Assembly: GCF_002835805.1 (NCBI RefSeq)
Contig: NZ_PISE01000015.1
Location: 1-64,000 of the forward strand
DNA length: 64,000 nucleotides
DNA from: Niallia nealsonii
GTDB taxonomy: Bacteria; Bacillota; Bacilli; Bacillales; Cytobacillaceae
Direction of reading: 5' to 3'
In this document: piece after piece, positions 43,907-52,964 of the stretch
Layout of the letters: each line of letters starts with the position of its first letter
Position numbering within the stretch: position 1 is the stretch's first letter
The notes under the pieces: model-generated
What the model saw: the letters and a program-made list of their open reading frames with translations, nothing else
Database searches by the model: none
Told to the model about the DNA's origin: nothing
Made by a program: the position numbers and the translations under genes

Positions 43907-43960
43907 AAAAAGGTCTGCCCCATAAGTGAAAAACTTCCACTTATAAGGGACAGACCTTTT
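43907..43960. terminator. Bidirectional terminator between rsbY and rsbM
   Basis: Arms AAAGGTCTG..CCCATAAGTG and CACTTATAAGGG..CAGACCTTT, with one mismatch and one bulge, A- and T-runs on the two sides. It lies directly between the convergent stops. Confidence 0.9.
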
Positions 43961-43962
43961 TG

Positions 43963-44811
43963 CTATAGCTTTTGATAAAGGCGTTCATTTTCTGCTATAT
44001 CTCTATAATGATGTATTACATCTGCAAACCGTAATGTTTCCTTATCTCCTAAACCCAAAAAACCACCTGTGCTTAGACTTTCGTAAAAAAGCTTTTGAAC
44101 TTTATTTTGCAAAGACTGTGTAAAATAAATAAGTACATTACGGCAGATTATCACATGAAATTCATTAAAAGACTGATCTGTTACCAAATTATGCTGTGCA
44201 AAGATAATATTCTTTAATAACGATTCATGAAAATATGCATATTGTTGATCGGTTTTATAATACTCAGAAAAGGCATTTGTTCCCCCTGCAAGAATATAGT
44301 TTTTTGTATATGCCTGCATTTTATTTAAAGGGAATGCCCCTAAACTTGCTTTTTGCAAAACATGCTCATTCATATCCGTTGCATAAATAACTGCTTTTTC
44401 CATCAATCCTTCTTCTTCAAGAAGAATTGCCATAGAATATACCTCTTCACCTGTTGCGCAGCCAGCATGCCATATTCGTATTTCTTTATGATCCCGCAAT
44501 TTTGGAATTACTTCTGTTCGAAATACTTTAAAAAAGCTAGGATTACGAAACATTTCCGTTACATTAATCGAAAAATCATTAAGAATTTGTTCCAAAAAGC
44601 TTCTTTCATGAATAATCCTTTCTAATAATCGAGAAATGGTTGGGATATTATCCAATTTCATTCGATAATAGATTCGACGAGATATGGATGATCGGTTATA
44701 CTCTCGAAAATCAAATCCTGATAAGCGGTAAATTCCCTCAAGCAACAAGTCTACCTCTATGTTCGTATTTTCGTTATCCTGATCTCGCTTCAAGTATTCT
44801 TCATTATCCAT
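43963..44811 (-). CDS. rsbM: CheR-type methyltransferase, RsbM-like
   Basis: 282 residues from ATG 44811, preceded by AAGGAG 7 bases upstream; the longer frame from 44838 overlaps rsbK and lacks a ribosome binding site. SAM-binding motif IWHAGCATGEEVYSMAI lies near residue 110, with the N-terminal CheR helical domain before it and the ICRNVLIYF motif near residue 217. In B. cereus the CheR-like RsbM methylates the sensor kinase RsbK and restrains SigB activation. The gene sits 11 bases after rsbK on the same strand, exactly the B. cereus pairing. Confidence 0.86.
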   Translation of the reverse strand: MDNEEYLKRDQDNENTNIEVDLLLEGIYRLSGFDFREYNRSSISRRIYYRMKLDNIPTISRLLERIIHERSFLEQILNDFSINVTEMFRNPSFFKVFRTEVIPKLRDHKEIRIWHAGCATGEEVYSMAILLEEEGLMEKAVIYATDMNEHVLQKASLGAFPLNKMQAYTKNYILAGGTNAFSEYYKTDQQYAYFHESLLKNIIFAQHNLVTDQSFNEFHVIICRNVLIYFTQSLQNKVQKLFYESLSTGGFLGLGDKETLRFADVIHHYRDIAENERLYQKL

Positions 44812-44822
44812 CCAATTTCTCC

Positions 44823-47585
44823 TTAATTTGCTAACCATACTCTTAGAACAGAAAATAATTGGTCTAAATCTAATGGCTTGCTAATATAATCAGAAGCTCC
44901 TGCCTCAATACATTTTTCCCGGTCATTTTTCATTGCTTTTGCAGTTAAAGCAATAATTGGAAGATCGGTCAATCCCATTGATGTTCTTATTTTAGACATT
45001 GCCTCATATCCATTCATATTTGGCATCATAATATCCATAAGAATTACATCAATATCTTTTGTCTCTTTAATAATATCTAGAGATTCATTTCCATTCCGGG
45101 CTACTAGAATATTCATTCCTCTTTTTTCAAGAGTCGTTTTTAATGCGAAGATATTCCGATAATCATCATCCACAATTAAAACCTTTTTCCCTGCAAACTC
45201 ATCATACTCATTTGTAGATAATTGCCATGTTTCCTCTTTTTGCGGATGAATCTCTGCTTTAAAATTTTCTACTGTTACTTCAGATGCACCTACTTCTAGA
45301 TAAGCAGCATCTATTTCTTTTTCCTTTGGAAGACCATTTGGCAGGCTTGGGATTATAAGAGTAAAAGTGCTTCCTTTATCTTCCTGACTCTCTAAAGAAA
45401 TCCAGCCTCCTAGAAGTTTAGCAAACTCTCTGCAAATGGATAATCCTAGGCCAGTTCCTCCATATTTGCGAACCGTTGCTCCATCAGCTTGCTGAAAAGA
45501 TTCAAAGATCAGTTTATGCTTTTCCTTCGGAATGCCAATACCTGTATCTACCACCGCAATCTCTAGCCAATTTGAGCTGATATGTTGCATTCCTTTGGTT
45601 ACTCCACTTTTGCCCATTTTTTTAATATTTAATAATACAGAACCATTTTCTGTAAATTTAAATGCATTTGAAAGCAAATTTTTAATTATTTGTAAAAATC
45701 TCTTTTCATCACTATAAAAAATATTTTCCACATTTTCCGATTTTATAACCTTAAACTCTAGGTTTTTTTGCTTTGCTATCGGCAGAAAGTTTCTTTCCAT
45801 CACTAACGGCAACTCATCCATATTCACTTCGTCAAATTGAATATCTAATTTTCCAGCCTCTACCTTAGAAAGATCTAATATATCATTAATCAATGAAAGC
45901 AAATCTTTGCCGGAAGAATGTATTACCTTTGCATATTCTGTCTCTTCTGTAGATAATCCATCATTTTCTCCCAACAATTCAGATAAGATTAAAATACTAT
46001 TAAGAGGCGTTCGCAATTCATGAGACATATTCGCCAAAAACTCTGATTTATAATTAGAATTTAATGTCAACTGCTCTGCCTTTTCTTCTAATTCTTCCTT
46101 TGCCTGTTCCAGCTCTTTCGATTTTGCTTCTGCATCTTTTGTTCTTTCTTCCAATTGTTCATTAATAGCAAGCAATTCCTCTTTTTGCACTTGCAATTCT
46201 TCTGACTGAGTCTGCAGCTCTTCTGACTGGGTCTGCATTTCCTCTGACTGCGCCTGCAATTCCTCTGTCATTGCCCTTGATTCATTCAACAATCGAATAA
46301 TTTCCATACGACCCATTATACTATTGATTGTTAATCCAAAGGTTTTTATTATTTCTTCTACTAGTTCTTGCTGCAATTTTGTAAACTCTTTTATAGTTGC
46401 AAGTTCAATAACCGCTATAACCTCATCTTCAAACAATACTGGAGCCATTAAAATGCCTTTTGGCGCAACTTGTCCTAAACCAGTTTCAATAAAACGGTAA
46501 TCATCGGGAATTTCCTTATATAAAAACATCCGATTTTCCATTGCACATTGCCCAATTACTCCTTGACCTACAGCAAAACTTTCCCTTCCAATTGATGTAT
46601 AATCTGAATCTGCAAAACTCGCTCTTTTAACAAAAAGGTTCTTTTGATTGTCCTTTTCACGAACATAAAATGCCCCAAATGATGCTTGTGTCATTTTTGC
46701 CATTTCTTTAAGAAATGTATCTGCCAATCCCTGGATAGAGGATATACCTTGATATTTTGTCACCACTTCAGCAAGATTAGATTGCAGCCATTCCCGTTTT
46801 TCAAAGCTATCCAATAACTCATTCGTTGCTTGTCCAAGTTCTTTTATTTCATCATTTGTTTTTATATCAATTCTTCTTTTAAAATCCCCGCTTGATGCTG
46901 CAATACTCTTAATTGCAGTTGTCACTTCTATTATTTTGTTAACAATAGATTTAGATATGACATTGGCGGCAATAATTGCTATGACAGACACAATCACAAT
47001 AATTCCTATTAAACCAATTGTGATGACAGTATTTCTTTTGTCTAACTGAGCCGCCTTTGCCTCAGTAGCCGCCTTTTCTTCAGAGCGAAAAGCATTAAAC
47101 TGCTTACGTATCATTTCCATATCTTTATGACCAGTGTCTGTTAGGAAAAATCCTTGAAGACCTTGCTCATCATTTTCTCTTTTTAATTGTATCGTCGGTT
47201 CGCCAGCAGTTGTTATCCAATGTTCGATTGTTGTTCTAATTTCTTTTAAATTATTCTGTTGATCTGGATTATCCTTTAATAGTTTCATAAGCTTACTATA
47301 ATCCAGTTTCCAATTTTCCTCGGCTTTGTTATAGGGTTCTAAATAACTTGAATCTCCTGCTATAATAAAACCACGCTGTCCTGTTTCCATATCCAGCATA
47401 TATTTTTCTATATTGTTGGTCAGCTCATGAACTTTGGAATCATGGTTAATAATATAATTTCTTTCCTCTTGCAGGGATTTAATTTGACTATTAATAATAA
47501 TAACCGATGCAAGCAAGCAGCAAATTATAACTACATAGCCAAAGGTAATCTTTGAACGAATTCCTACTTTCCTATTATTCTTCAT
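44823..47585 (-). CDS. rsbK: Multisensor hybrid histidine kinase, RsbK-like
   Basis: 920 residues. TM1 (12-30), an extracellular CHASE3 domain with METGQRGFIIAGDSSYLEPY near residue 60, TM2 (about 185-207), a HAMP domain, a GAF domain (about 290-430), and a long coiled coil with heptad repeats QSEEMQT/QSEELQT (about 440-510). Next come HisKA with phospho-acceptor His522 in SHELRTP, the HATPase domain (GGTGLGLSICREFAK near residue 715), and a C-terminal receiver domain with Asp851 in LMDIMMPNMNG. This order matches B. cereus RsbK, which relays diverse stress signals to RsbY and SigB. The coiled coil is a likely site for methylation by RsbM (inference). Confidence 0.87.
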   Translation of the reverse strand: MKNNRKVGIRSKITFGYVVIICCLLASVIIINSQIKSLQEERNYIINHDSKVHELTNNIEKYMLDMETGQRGFIIAGDSSYLEPYNKAEENWKLDYSKLMKLLKDNPDQQNNLKEIRTTIEHWITTAGEPTIQLKRENDEQGLQGFFLTDTGHKDMEMIRKQFNAFRSEEKAATEAKAAQLDKRNTVITIGLIGIIVIVSVIAIIAANVISKSIVNKIIEVTTAIKSIAASSGDFKRRIDIKTNDEIKELGQATNELLDSFEKREWLQSNLAEVVTKYQGISSIQGLADTFLKEMAKMTQASFGAFYVREKDNQKNLFVKRASFADSDYTSIGRESFAVGQGVIGQCAMENRMFLYKEIPDDYRFIETGLGQVAPKGILMAPVLFEDEVIAVIELATIKEFTKLQQELVEEIIKTFGLTINSIMGRMEIIRLLNESRAMTEELQAQSEEMQTQSEELQTQSEELQVQKEELLAINEQLEERTKDAEAKSKELEQAKEELEEKAEQLTLNSNYKSEFLANMSHELRTPLNSILILSELLGENDGLSTEETEYAKVIHSSGKDLLSLINDILDLSKVEAGKLDIQFDEVNMDELPLVMERNFLPIAKQKNLEFKVIKSENVENIFYSDEKRFLQIIKNLLSNAFKFTENGSVLLNIKKMGKSGVTKGMQHISSNWLEIAVVDTGIGIPKEKHKLIFESFQQADGATVRKYGGTGLGLSICREFAKLLGGWISLESQEDKGSTFTLIIPSLPNGLPKEKEIDAAYLEVGASEVTVENFKAEIHPQKEETWQLSTNEYDEFAGKKVLIVDDDYRNIFALKTTLEKRGMNILVARNGNESLDIIKETKDIDVILMDIMMPNMNGYEAMSKIRTSMGLTDLPIIALTAKAMKNDREKCIEAGASDYISKPLDLDQLFSVLRVWLAN

Positions 47586-47960
47586 TATCTTCCTGCCTTC
47601 TCGTAATCATTTAATAATTATATTAATAGTATACCAATTGAAATTAAAAAAGAACATTGAACGCTCTATTATGTAGTGTATTTCTGCCATTGTCTCCTAT
47701 TATCTAAAGGAACTACAGTCCAGTTTCACTTATAATCTCTTAGGTGGAGGTCAAAAGCCCGTTAAATAAGGGTAAACAAGTCCGCACCGAAAAATTTGGA
47801 GACTGAGAGCCACATTTTTATAAACGAGGATTTTATCAAATAATCAACCATTTTATCGATTGCGTGCAACATAATAAACAGCCGAACCCATCTATTGGCG
47901 ACTCGCTTCTCACACATGAAATATGTGAACGTATTATTTTATACATTAATTCAAAAAAGT
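47586..47960. other. Intergenic region upstream of rsbK
   Basis: About 375 bases with the presumed rsbK promoter (an extended -10 TGGTATACT is seen near 47625-47635 on the minus strand, without a convincing -35) and the partial repeat copy D. No gene is recognised. Confidence 0.4.
47725..47790. repeat. Dispersed repeat, partial copy (D)
   Basis: GTTTCACTTATAATCTC, TTAGGTGGAGGTC and AAAAGCCCGTTAAATA occur in the order of copy E, but the CCCACCTAGATT arm is lost, so the hairpin cannot form. A decayed or internally deleted copy. Confidence 0.65.
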
Positions 47961-48003
47961 AAAAAGCAGCTGTTACCTTTTAAGATAACAACTGCTCTTT
48001 TTT
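47961..48003 (-). terminator. Terminator of the pyruvyl transferase gene
   Basis: AAAAAGCAGCTGTTA pairs with TAACAACTGCTCTTTTT (two mismatches) on the minus strand side, 11 bases past the stop at 48014. Confidence 0.8.
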
Positions 48004-48013
48004 ATACATTTAC

Positions 48014-49384
48014 TTATTTAAAACTAAACATATTAGCTGTTTTTAAAGCTAATTTTACTGCTTTTCTATTCATGGTGCCTTGATGTTTTTTAATTAATTT
48101 TTCTTTTTCTGCTAATTTAGTTTGCAAGTTTTTAATTGTTTTTTCTTTGCTGTCTTCTTCTGGATGATATTTTTCCCACCGTGCTATTATCTCTTCCAAA
48201 CTGCAGCCGCTTATTGGAGAAACAACTGGCTGCAGCTTAGTTTCTGCTATTTTTTTATCCAATGGAACAAAGCTTGGCACAAGTGTATCTTTATAAATAT
48301 GGTTTAAATTATTTTTATTAAGGAAATTAATAAAGTTATCAAAATTCTCGCCTTGTCTTCTAGCTGGTTTTTGAAAGTCGCTTTTTTCAATCAGCTCAGA
48401 TAGTGTTGTTTTTTCTGTAATATCATTTGCCCACACATATGTCAGCTGATGATAATCAGCTAATTCACGCATACGGGCGTCTTTTGGTATGATAATGCTT
48501 GGCGTTCCAGCAATCGTTGCGGCGATATTACCATGTAATCTAGCCCCAAAACTTAAATCGGCTTGTTTCATTAAATCAAGCCATGCAGGGACATTTAAAG
48601 GGTATCGAACTTTATTGTTCATATAAGTTGGATCAGACATTTTCACAGGGTAATTACTGCTCGGTTTTGAAATAGGAGGCGCACCCAAGTATGTAAGCTT
48701 TAGCTCTTTCAACCATTGCGGAATAAAATAATGATTAGGAAACTCTTCCATTCCTCTTGTGATAAAATCTAAAACATGTTTAGGAGAGAGTTTTGATGAG
48801 TTTACACAAATTGTTGATTCCTTTGTTATATTTGTTTCTCGTATCTTTAATTCCCTTCCAAATGTATACATAGAAGGGCATCCAATTACCGTATGATCAA
48901 TTCCTTCGCGAAATCCTAATCTAGTTAGATACTGGGAAGTTATTTCTCCGCGCAGACCAATAGTGCCTGATTTCTCTAATACTGCTCGGACGAAATCTTT
49001 TACATCTTGATCAAAAGGGAAACCTTCGTCTAATTTTGGTTCAAATGGTGCACGTAATCCTACACCAATAACTACTACAGGAATCTTCAGTTTTTTTATT
49101 AATGCCGTATACTTACGCAATGATGGAACAAACTCCTTGCGAAAAGCATCTGCTAACGGAATGATATAGCAATCATATTTTTCATTAATTTCATCCGCAT
49201 ACTTTGGATCATAGTCATAATAATCTGGTGTAATCGTCGTATCCTCTGTCATTAATGTGCGAAAAACGCTGTATTGATAAACAAGATTTCCTACATTGCC
49301 CCCAATTGAATTATTTAAAAGAATATGCGGTGCATCAAACTTATCAAATGGTGACATGCCTGCTCGTATTATAATATTTTTCAT
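48014..49384 (-). CDS. Polysaccharide pyruvyl transferase family protein
   Basis: 456 residues; PF04230-type enzyme predicted to act on sugars of surface polymers, transferring pyruvyl groups from phosphoenolpyruvate. Supporting motifs: SIGGNVGNLVYQYSVF near residue 27, VIGVGLRAPFE near residue 105, IGLRGEITSQYL near residue 142, and FGARLHGNIAATIAGTPSII near residue 283 with the catalytic-type RLHG. A C-terminal tail (about 395-440) forms a lysine/glutamate-rich coiled coil not found in CsaB. No export signal. Single gene, so its polymer is unknown; the rhamnose and teichoic-type genes in the window are possible partners. Confidence 0.82.
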   Translation of the reverse strand: MKNIIIRAGMSPFDKFDAPHILLNNSIGGNVGNLVYQYSVFRTLMTEDTTITPDYYDYDPKYADEINEKYDCYIIPLADAFRKEFVPSLRKYTALIKKLKIPVVVIGVGLRAPFEPKLDEGFPFDQDVKDFVRAVLEKSGTIGLRGEITSQYLTRLGFREGIDHTVIGCPSMYTFGRELKIRETNITKESTICVNSSKLSPKHVLDFITRGMEEFPNHYFIPQWLKELKLTYLGAPPISKPSSNYPVKMSDPTYMNNKVRYPLNVPAWLDLMKQADLSFGARLHGNIAATIAGTPSIIIPKDARMRELADYHQLTYVWANDITEKTTLSELIEKSDFQKPARRQGENFDNFINFLNKNNLNHIYKDTLVPSFVPLDKKIAETKLQPVVSPISGCSLEEIIARWEKYHPEEDSKEKTIKNLQTKLAEKEKLIKKHQGTMNRKAVKLALKTANMFSFK

Positions 49385-49554
49385 AAAAAAAATGCTCCTT
49401 TCTGAATTCCCATATGCTGTTTTGCTGAGCTGACTTTATAAAAATTTTATGCTTTAGTTTCTAACGCTAGGGAAATGGGTACTTGAGTAATAATAAACTT
49501 TACTTTTTTAACAGCCTAGCCAAATTTTTTCGGACCTATACTTTATGTCTTTTT

Positions 49555-49584
49555 ATGCATGTTATTTTTTTAAATAACATGCAT
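49555..49584. repeat. Perfect 13-bp inverted repeat
   Basis: ATGCATGTTATTT and AAATAACATGCAT separated by 4 bases, about 170 bases upstream of the pyruvyl transferase gene. No T-run follows. It could be an operator or a structural hairpin. Otherwise the 49385-49747 spacer is AT-rich and empty. Confidence 0.5.
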
Positions 49585-49747
49585 AAATTTTTTAGCGAAT
49601 GGAGAACATAAATCCATCTTTTATTACCCTAGATAAAAAACAATCAAACATCTTTTTCAGTTTTTATAAATAAATGTTAACAATGCTTTCTTAATTTCTT
49701 CTTAATAAAACGATATTAATACATGAAAAATCGATTCCCTTCATTTT

Positions 49748-50072
49748 TATAAAGTGAAACTTTAATCAGGCTTTTACTCAGTAATCTTATCCCCACCTAG
49801 ATTTCTCGTTTTAATCCCTTAGGTGGGGAACAAAAGCCCGTTAAATAGAGATAAAATAAGGCAGCAGGGACTCGGTCTCTGCTGCTTTATCACTTTCTAT
49901 CCTGCATTAATGAGCAGTAACCCCAAAAAACTTGCCCATAAAAGGTGAAGATAAAAGAATAAAAACGTTGCCATGTTCTGTAGCAACGTCTTTATGGCCT
50001 ATATTCTATCTTTCCCTAAGGAACAATTAGCAGTTGAAGGATAAAATCTCCATTAATTAAAGTTTCGCTTTA
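49748..50072. repeat. Dispersed repeat, long composite copy (E)
   Basis: Left terminus TATAAAGTGAAACTTTAATC (49748-49767), hairpin CCCCACCTA/TAGGTGGGG (49791-49828), AAAAGCCCGTTAAATA, then a second block with hairpin GGCAGCAG/CTGCTGC (about 49862-49888) and GCATTAATGAGCAGTAA as in copy B. The inverted right terminus TTAATTAAAGTTTCGCTTTA (50053-50072) matches the left terminus at 17 of 20 positions. The helicase terminator at 49965-49989 falls inside. Confidence 0.72.
49965..49989 (-). terminator. Terminator of the helicase gene
   Basis: Minus strand ACGTTGC/GCAACGT with an 11-base loop followed by TTTTTATTC, 63 bases past the helicase stop and inside repeat copy E. Confidence 0.75.
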
Positions 50073-52542
50073 CAAAATAACACTCATTGCAAATAGAATA
50101 TTTGAACATTGCCGGAAGATCTTTCCCGCAAATTCTACAAGTTTTTTTTCGGCTTTTTATCCCTGACTTTAATGACTCGTGAATTTTATCACTTATTTCT
50201 TCTCGTACTCTTTCCCAATAATAGACTTCAGTCCGTTTCTCTAATCTGTAAAGAAATAAAAGGTGAAGCCCAATTGCTTTATAGCCTAATTCCAATTCCT
50301 CAAGATTCGTTCCTTTAACATATGGTTCTGGCAGCTCTTGATTTTCCACAATAGCTTCCATATTCCTTTTCCATTGACTTCTTAATGTAGGTTCACTTGT
50401 CGAAAATGGAAGTCGTAAAAAGCTAAACAGGTCATATAAAGAGAGTCTCGCTTCTATCATTGTTCCTAAAATACTTTCATACAATAATTTTTCTTCTGAT
50501 AAAGAAGCTTTTTTTGTTCCTTCAGGACTTTTAAAATGATCCCATAAATAGAAAAACAAGCTGAGTTTATTTGAATATTTTTGAAACCTTTCTAGAACTG
50601 CCTGTGTTGGCGCAATAGTAAACCCTTCAATATTTTCATCTTCTTTTTCTAACAGCTGTTTCATTTTTCTTTGGTCACTTGCAAAAGCCACTTTGCCAAT
50701 ATTGTATATTCCTCTACGGCCCGCTCTCCCTGCTATTTGTTTTACTTCTTGAGAGGTAAGCAATCTTCGTCTTATGCCATCAAATTTATCATTTTCCAGA
50801 AAAACAATACGTCTAATTGGCAAATTTAGTCCCATTCCAATTGCATCTGTTGATACAATAACCGATGTTTCACCATTAATAAATCGCTCCATTTGCTTCT
50901 TCCTAGTTTCTGGAGGCATACTGCCATATATCATGCTCACCTGACGGCCTGTTTTTTGAAGTTCTGCGGCTGTTTCAAGCACCCCTCTTCTGGAAAAACA
51001 AACAAGCGCATCCCCTTTTCTAGTATGGTTTAAATGAAAGGCTTGCGCCTCCACTTCTAATGGAATATCTCTTTTATACTCATGCACCTCAACATGAGAA
51101 TCTCCTAAAAGCTGCAAGATCATGGCTTTAGCATGAAGGCTGCAAATAATATGAACTTCTTTCGCATTTGCTTTTGTAATAGCTCGATACCATGAAAAGC
51201 CACGGTCCTTATCGGCAATCATCTGTGCCTCATCTATGACAATTACTTCATAAAAGTCTTTCTCATGAAACATCTCCACTGTACTCGATTGATGCATGGC
51301 ACCCATCACCGGCTTTTCCTCTTCTCCAGTCTTTAAGGAGCATGGGACCTGTTCTTCATTTAATTTTTCAAAAACTTCTAATGCCAAAAGCCTTAAAGGA
51401 GCTAAATATAAACCACTATTTGCTTTCTTCATTCTGGTTAGCGCTTGAAATGTTTTTCCTGTATTTGTTTCCCCTGTATGAAGAATATAATGAATGTTTC
51501 TGCTTGCTGGAGGATAATATTCTCTTCCGAAAATATCATCAATCATCCTTGCCTCTTCCTCTTTACGCCGCCTTCTTTCTTCTCTATCCTCAAAAGCCTT
51601 CTGCTCTCTTCTAGTGATATCTCTTTCATAGATTTCCCGATGTACTTCCATATCAAATGGAATATCAATTAATTTTAAAAGGTCTTTCAGCTGTTCTTCT
51701 AGCAAATCATCTATTAGTTCAAACGTTATATCTGTGAATAAGTCATACCCGACTTCTTGTAAATAAGAATTGGACATATGCTGCTTGTAAACCTGTTTAT
51801 ATTCATCCAGCAAATGAGAAGGCCATTCTTTTTTTAACCAATTAGGCAAAAAGTCTATTAAATAGCCCAGTATTAGGCTTTCGTATGCTTCACTTCGGTC
51901 CTCGATAAAATGAAATTTATTATATGGCAATTCCATTTCGTTATATAAATATTCCTCAAATGTTATTTCTTGAGAAGATAAAACAATTCCGTATCTTTCT
52001 ATTTCAATTGCAAGGTGGCTTCCAACCAAATAACGTATATAAAGATAAATGTCTTCATATTGTTTTCCTACTTGCTTTTCCATATAATATTCAAATTTAC
52101 TCTCTAATTTTTTCTGCAATTCTCTCTGTTCTACTTGTTCCTTACGCTCAAGATAACCTTCTCTAGCGTTCGTATATATTTGTTTCCAACTGCAAGGTTC
52201 ATCCGAAATAAATTCATCCAGCCATTGTTGAAAATCATATGGCTTTACTTCTCTAATTTGTGCACGAAATAATTGATTTAGCTTTTTTTTAGGAATTCCG
52301 TCTATAGAAATACCCTTCTGCTCCAAATACTTCTTTTTTTCATCGCTAGAAGTATGGCTTGCCGCTGTGTTAATCCATGTATTCAACCATATTTGGCTAA
52401 TATATTCTTCTCTATCCAAAATATATTGATTATAAGAAGGCATTATATCCTTTTTCTCCAAATAACGATCAACATCTTCTAAAATAAGTTTTTTGGTACG
52501 CTCCACTGCCTGTAAATAATAGGGTTTCAGGATATTATTCAT
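50053..52542 (-). CDS. SUV3-like superfamily 2 RNA/DNA helicase
   Basis: 829 residues. The N-terminal 340 residues are charged and helical, without a recognised domain. The helicase core begins with HTGETNTGKTFQAL near residue 352 (Walker A variant GxTNTGKT, typical of SUV3/mitochondrial helicases). It continues with VIVIDEAQMI (DEAQ box) near residue 434, VSTDAIGMGLNLPI near residue 571 and QIAGRAGRRG near residue 605. Four cysteines close the protein (CRIC and CNEC near 807-823), a probable zinc finger. ATP-dependent unwinding is expected; the physiological role in bacteria is unknown to me. The last seven codons and the stop lie in repeat E. Confidence 0.84.
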   Translation of the reverse strand: MNNILKPYYLQAVERTKKLILEDVDRYLEKKDIMPSYNQYILDREEYISQIWLNTWINTAASHTSSDEKKKYLEQKGISIDGIPKKKLNQLFRAQIREVKPYDFQQWLDEFISDEPCSWKQIYTNAREGYLERKEQVEQRELQKKLESKFEYYMEKQVGKQYEDIYLYIRYLVGSHLAIEIERYGIVLSSQEITFEEYLYNEMELPYNKFHFIEDRSEAYESLILGYLIDFLPNWLKKEWPSHLLDEYKQVYKQHMSNSYLQEVGYDLFTDITFELIDDLLEEQLKDLLKLIDIPFDMEVHREIYERDITRREQKAFEDREERRRRKEEEARMIDDIFGREYYPPASRNIHYILHTGETNTGKTFQALTRMKKANSGLYLAPLRLLALEVFEKLNEEQVPCSLKTGEEEKPVMGAMHQSSTVEMFHEKDFYEVIVIDEAQMIADKDRGFSWYRAITKANAKEVHIICSLHAKAMILQLLGDSHVEVHEYKRDIPLEVEAQAFHLNHTRKGDALVCFSRRGVLETAAELQKTGRQVSMIYGSMPPETRKKQMERFINGETSVIVSTDAIGMGLNLPIRRIVFLENDKFDGIRRRLLTSQEVKQIAGRAGRRGIYNIGKVAFASDQRKMKQLLEKEDENIEGFTIAPTQAVLERFQKYSNKLSLFFYLWDHFKSPEGTKKASLSEEKLLYESILGTMIEARLSLYDLFSFLRLPFSTSEPTLRSQWKRNMEAIVENQELPEPYVKGTNLEELELGYKAIGLHLLFLYRLEKRTEVYYWERVREEISDKIHESLKSGIKSRKKTCRICGKDLPAMFKYSICNECYFVKRNFN

Positions 52543-52910
52543 GTACTAACTCCTATAAAAAGTAAGATAATATTCATAGTTTCCTTCATCTTACATAATT
52601 CATGTATTTTTATTAACAAATATATTCCTTTCCTAGCGACTAGCATTGTCCCACCTTAAAATTACTTTCTTTCCATAAACATCCAGCCACACTCTCTATT
52701 TTCATTTATTAAATTATGTATAGATATAAATTATACTCTATAATGTAGACAAATTTCAGTTTGTTCACCTTTCAGACTAAGCGAAAATGTTTGGCTTTTG
52801 ATATGCAAAACCTTGGGAGAAGAAGAGTTATCGTAAAGAGGGAGCAACCGCACAAGGTGAACAGCAGAGAAAGCGAGCATTTGTCGACAGTTTAAATTAT
52901 AATATAAAGA
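52543..52910. other. Intergenic region between zinc peptidase and helicase genes
   Basis: About 370 bases holding the second copy of the second repeat family (52746-52894) and presumably the helicase promoter, which is not distinctive. No gene is seen. Confidence 0.45.
52746..52894. repeat. Second dispersed repeat, copy 2
   Basis: Begins TAGACAAATTTCAGTTTG and ends with AAGGTGAACAGCAGAG, AAAGCGAGC and CGACAGTTT, aligning at both ends with 36642-36731 but about 60 bases longer in the middle. Confidence 0.55.
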
Positions 52911-52946
52911 AGAACCCCTAAAACTCACAAGATATTTTGGGGTTCT
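52911..52946 (-). terminator. Terminator of the zinc peptidase gene
   Basis: AGAACCCC/GGGGTTCT arms with inner AAAA/TTTT pairing; T-rich on the minus-strand exit side. 19 bases past the stop at 52965. Confidence 0.78.
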
Positions 52947-52964
52947 CCACTTATAATGAAATTC

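Noticed and set aside
46197-46270. Tandem repeat of about 21 bases in the rsbK coding region as a microsatellite or CRISPR-like array
   Set aside because: It encodes the coiled-coil heptads QSEE-L/M-QT of the kinase linker. The units are directly adjacent without spacers and are explained by protein structure.
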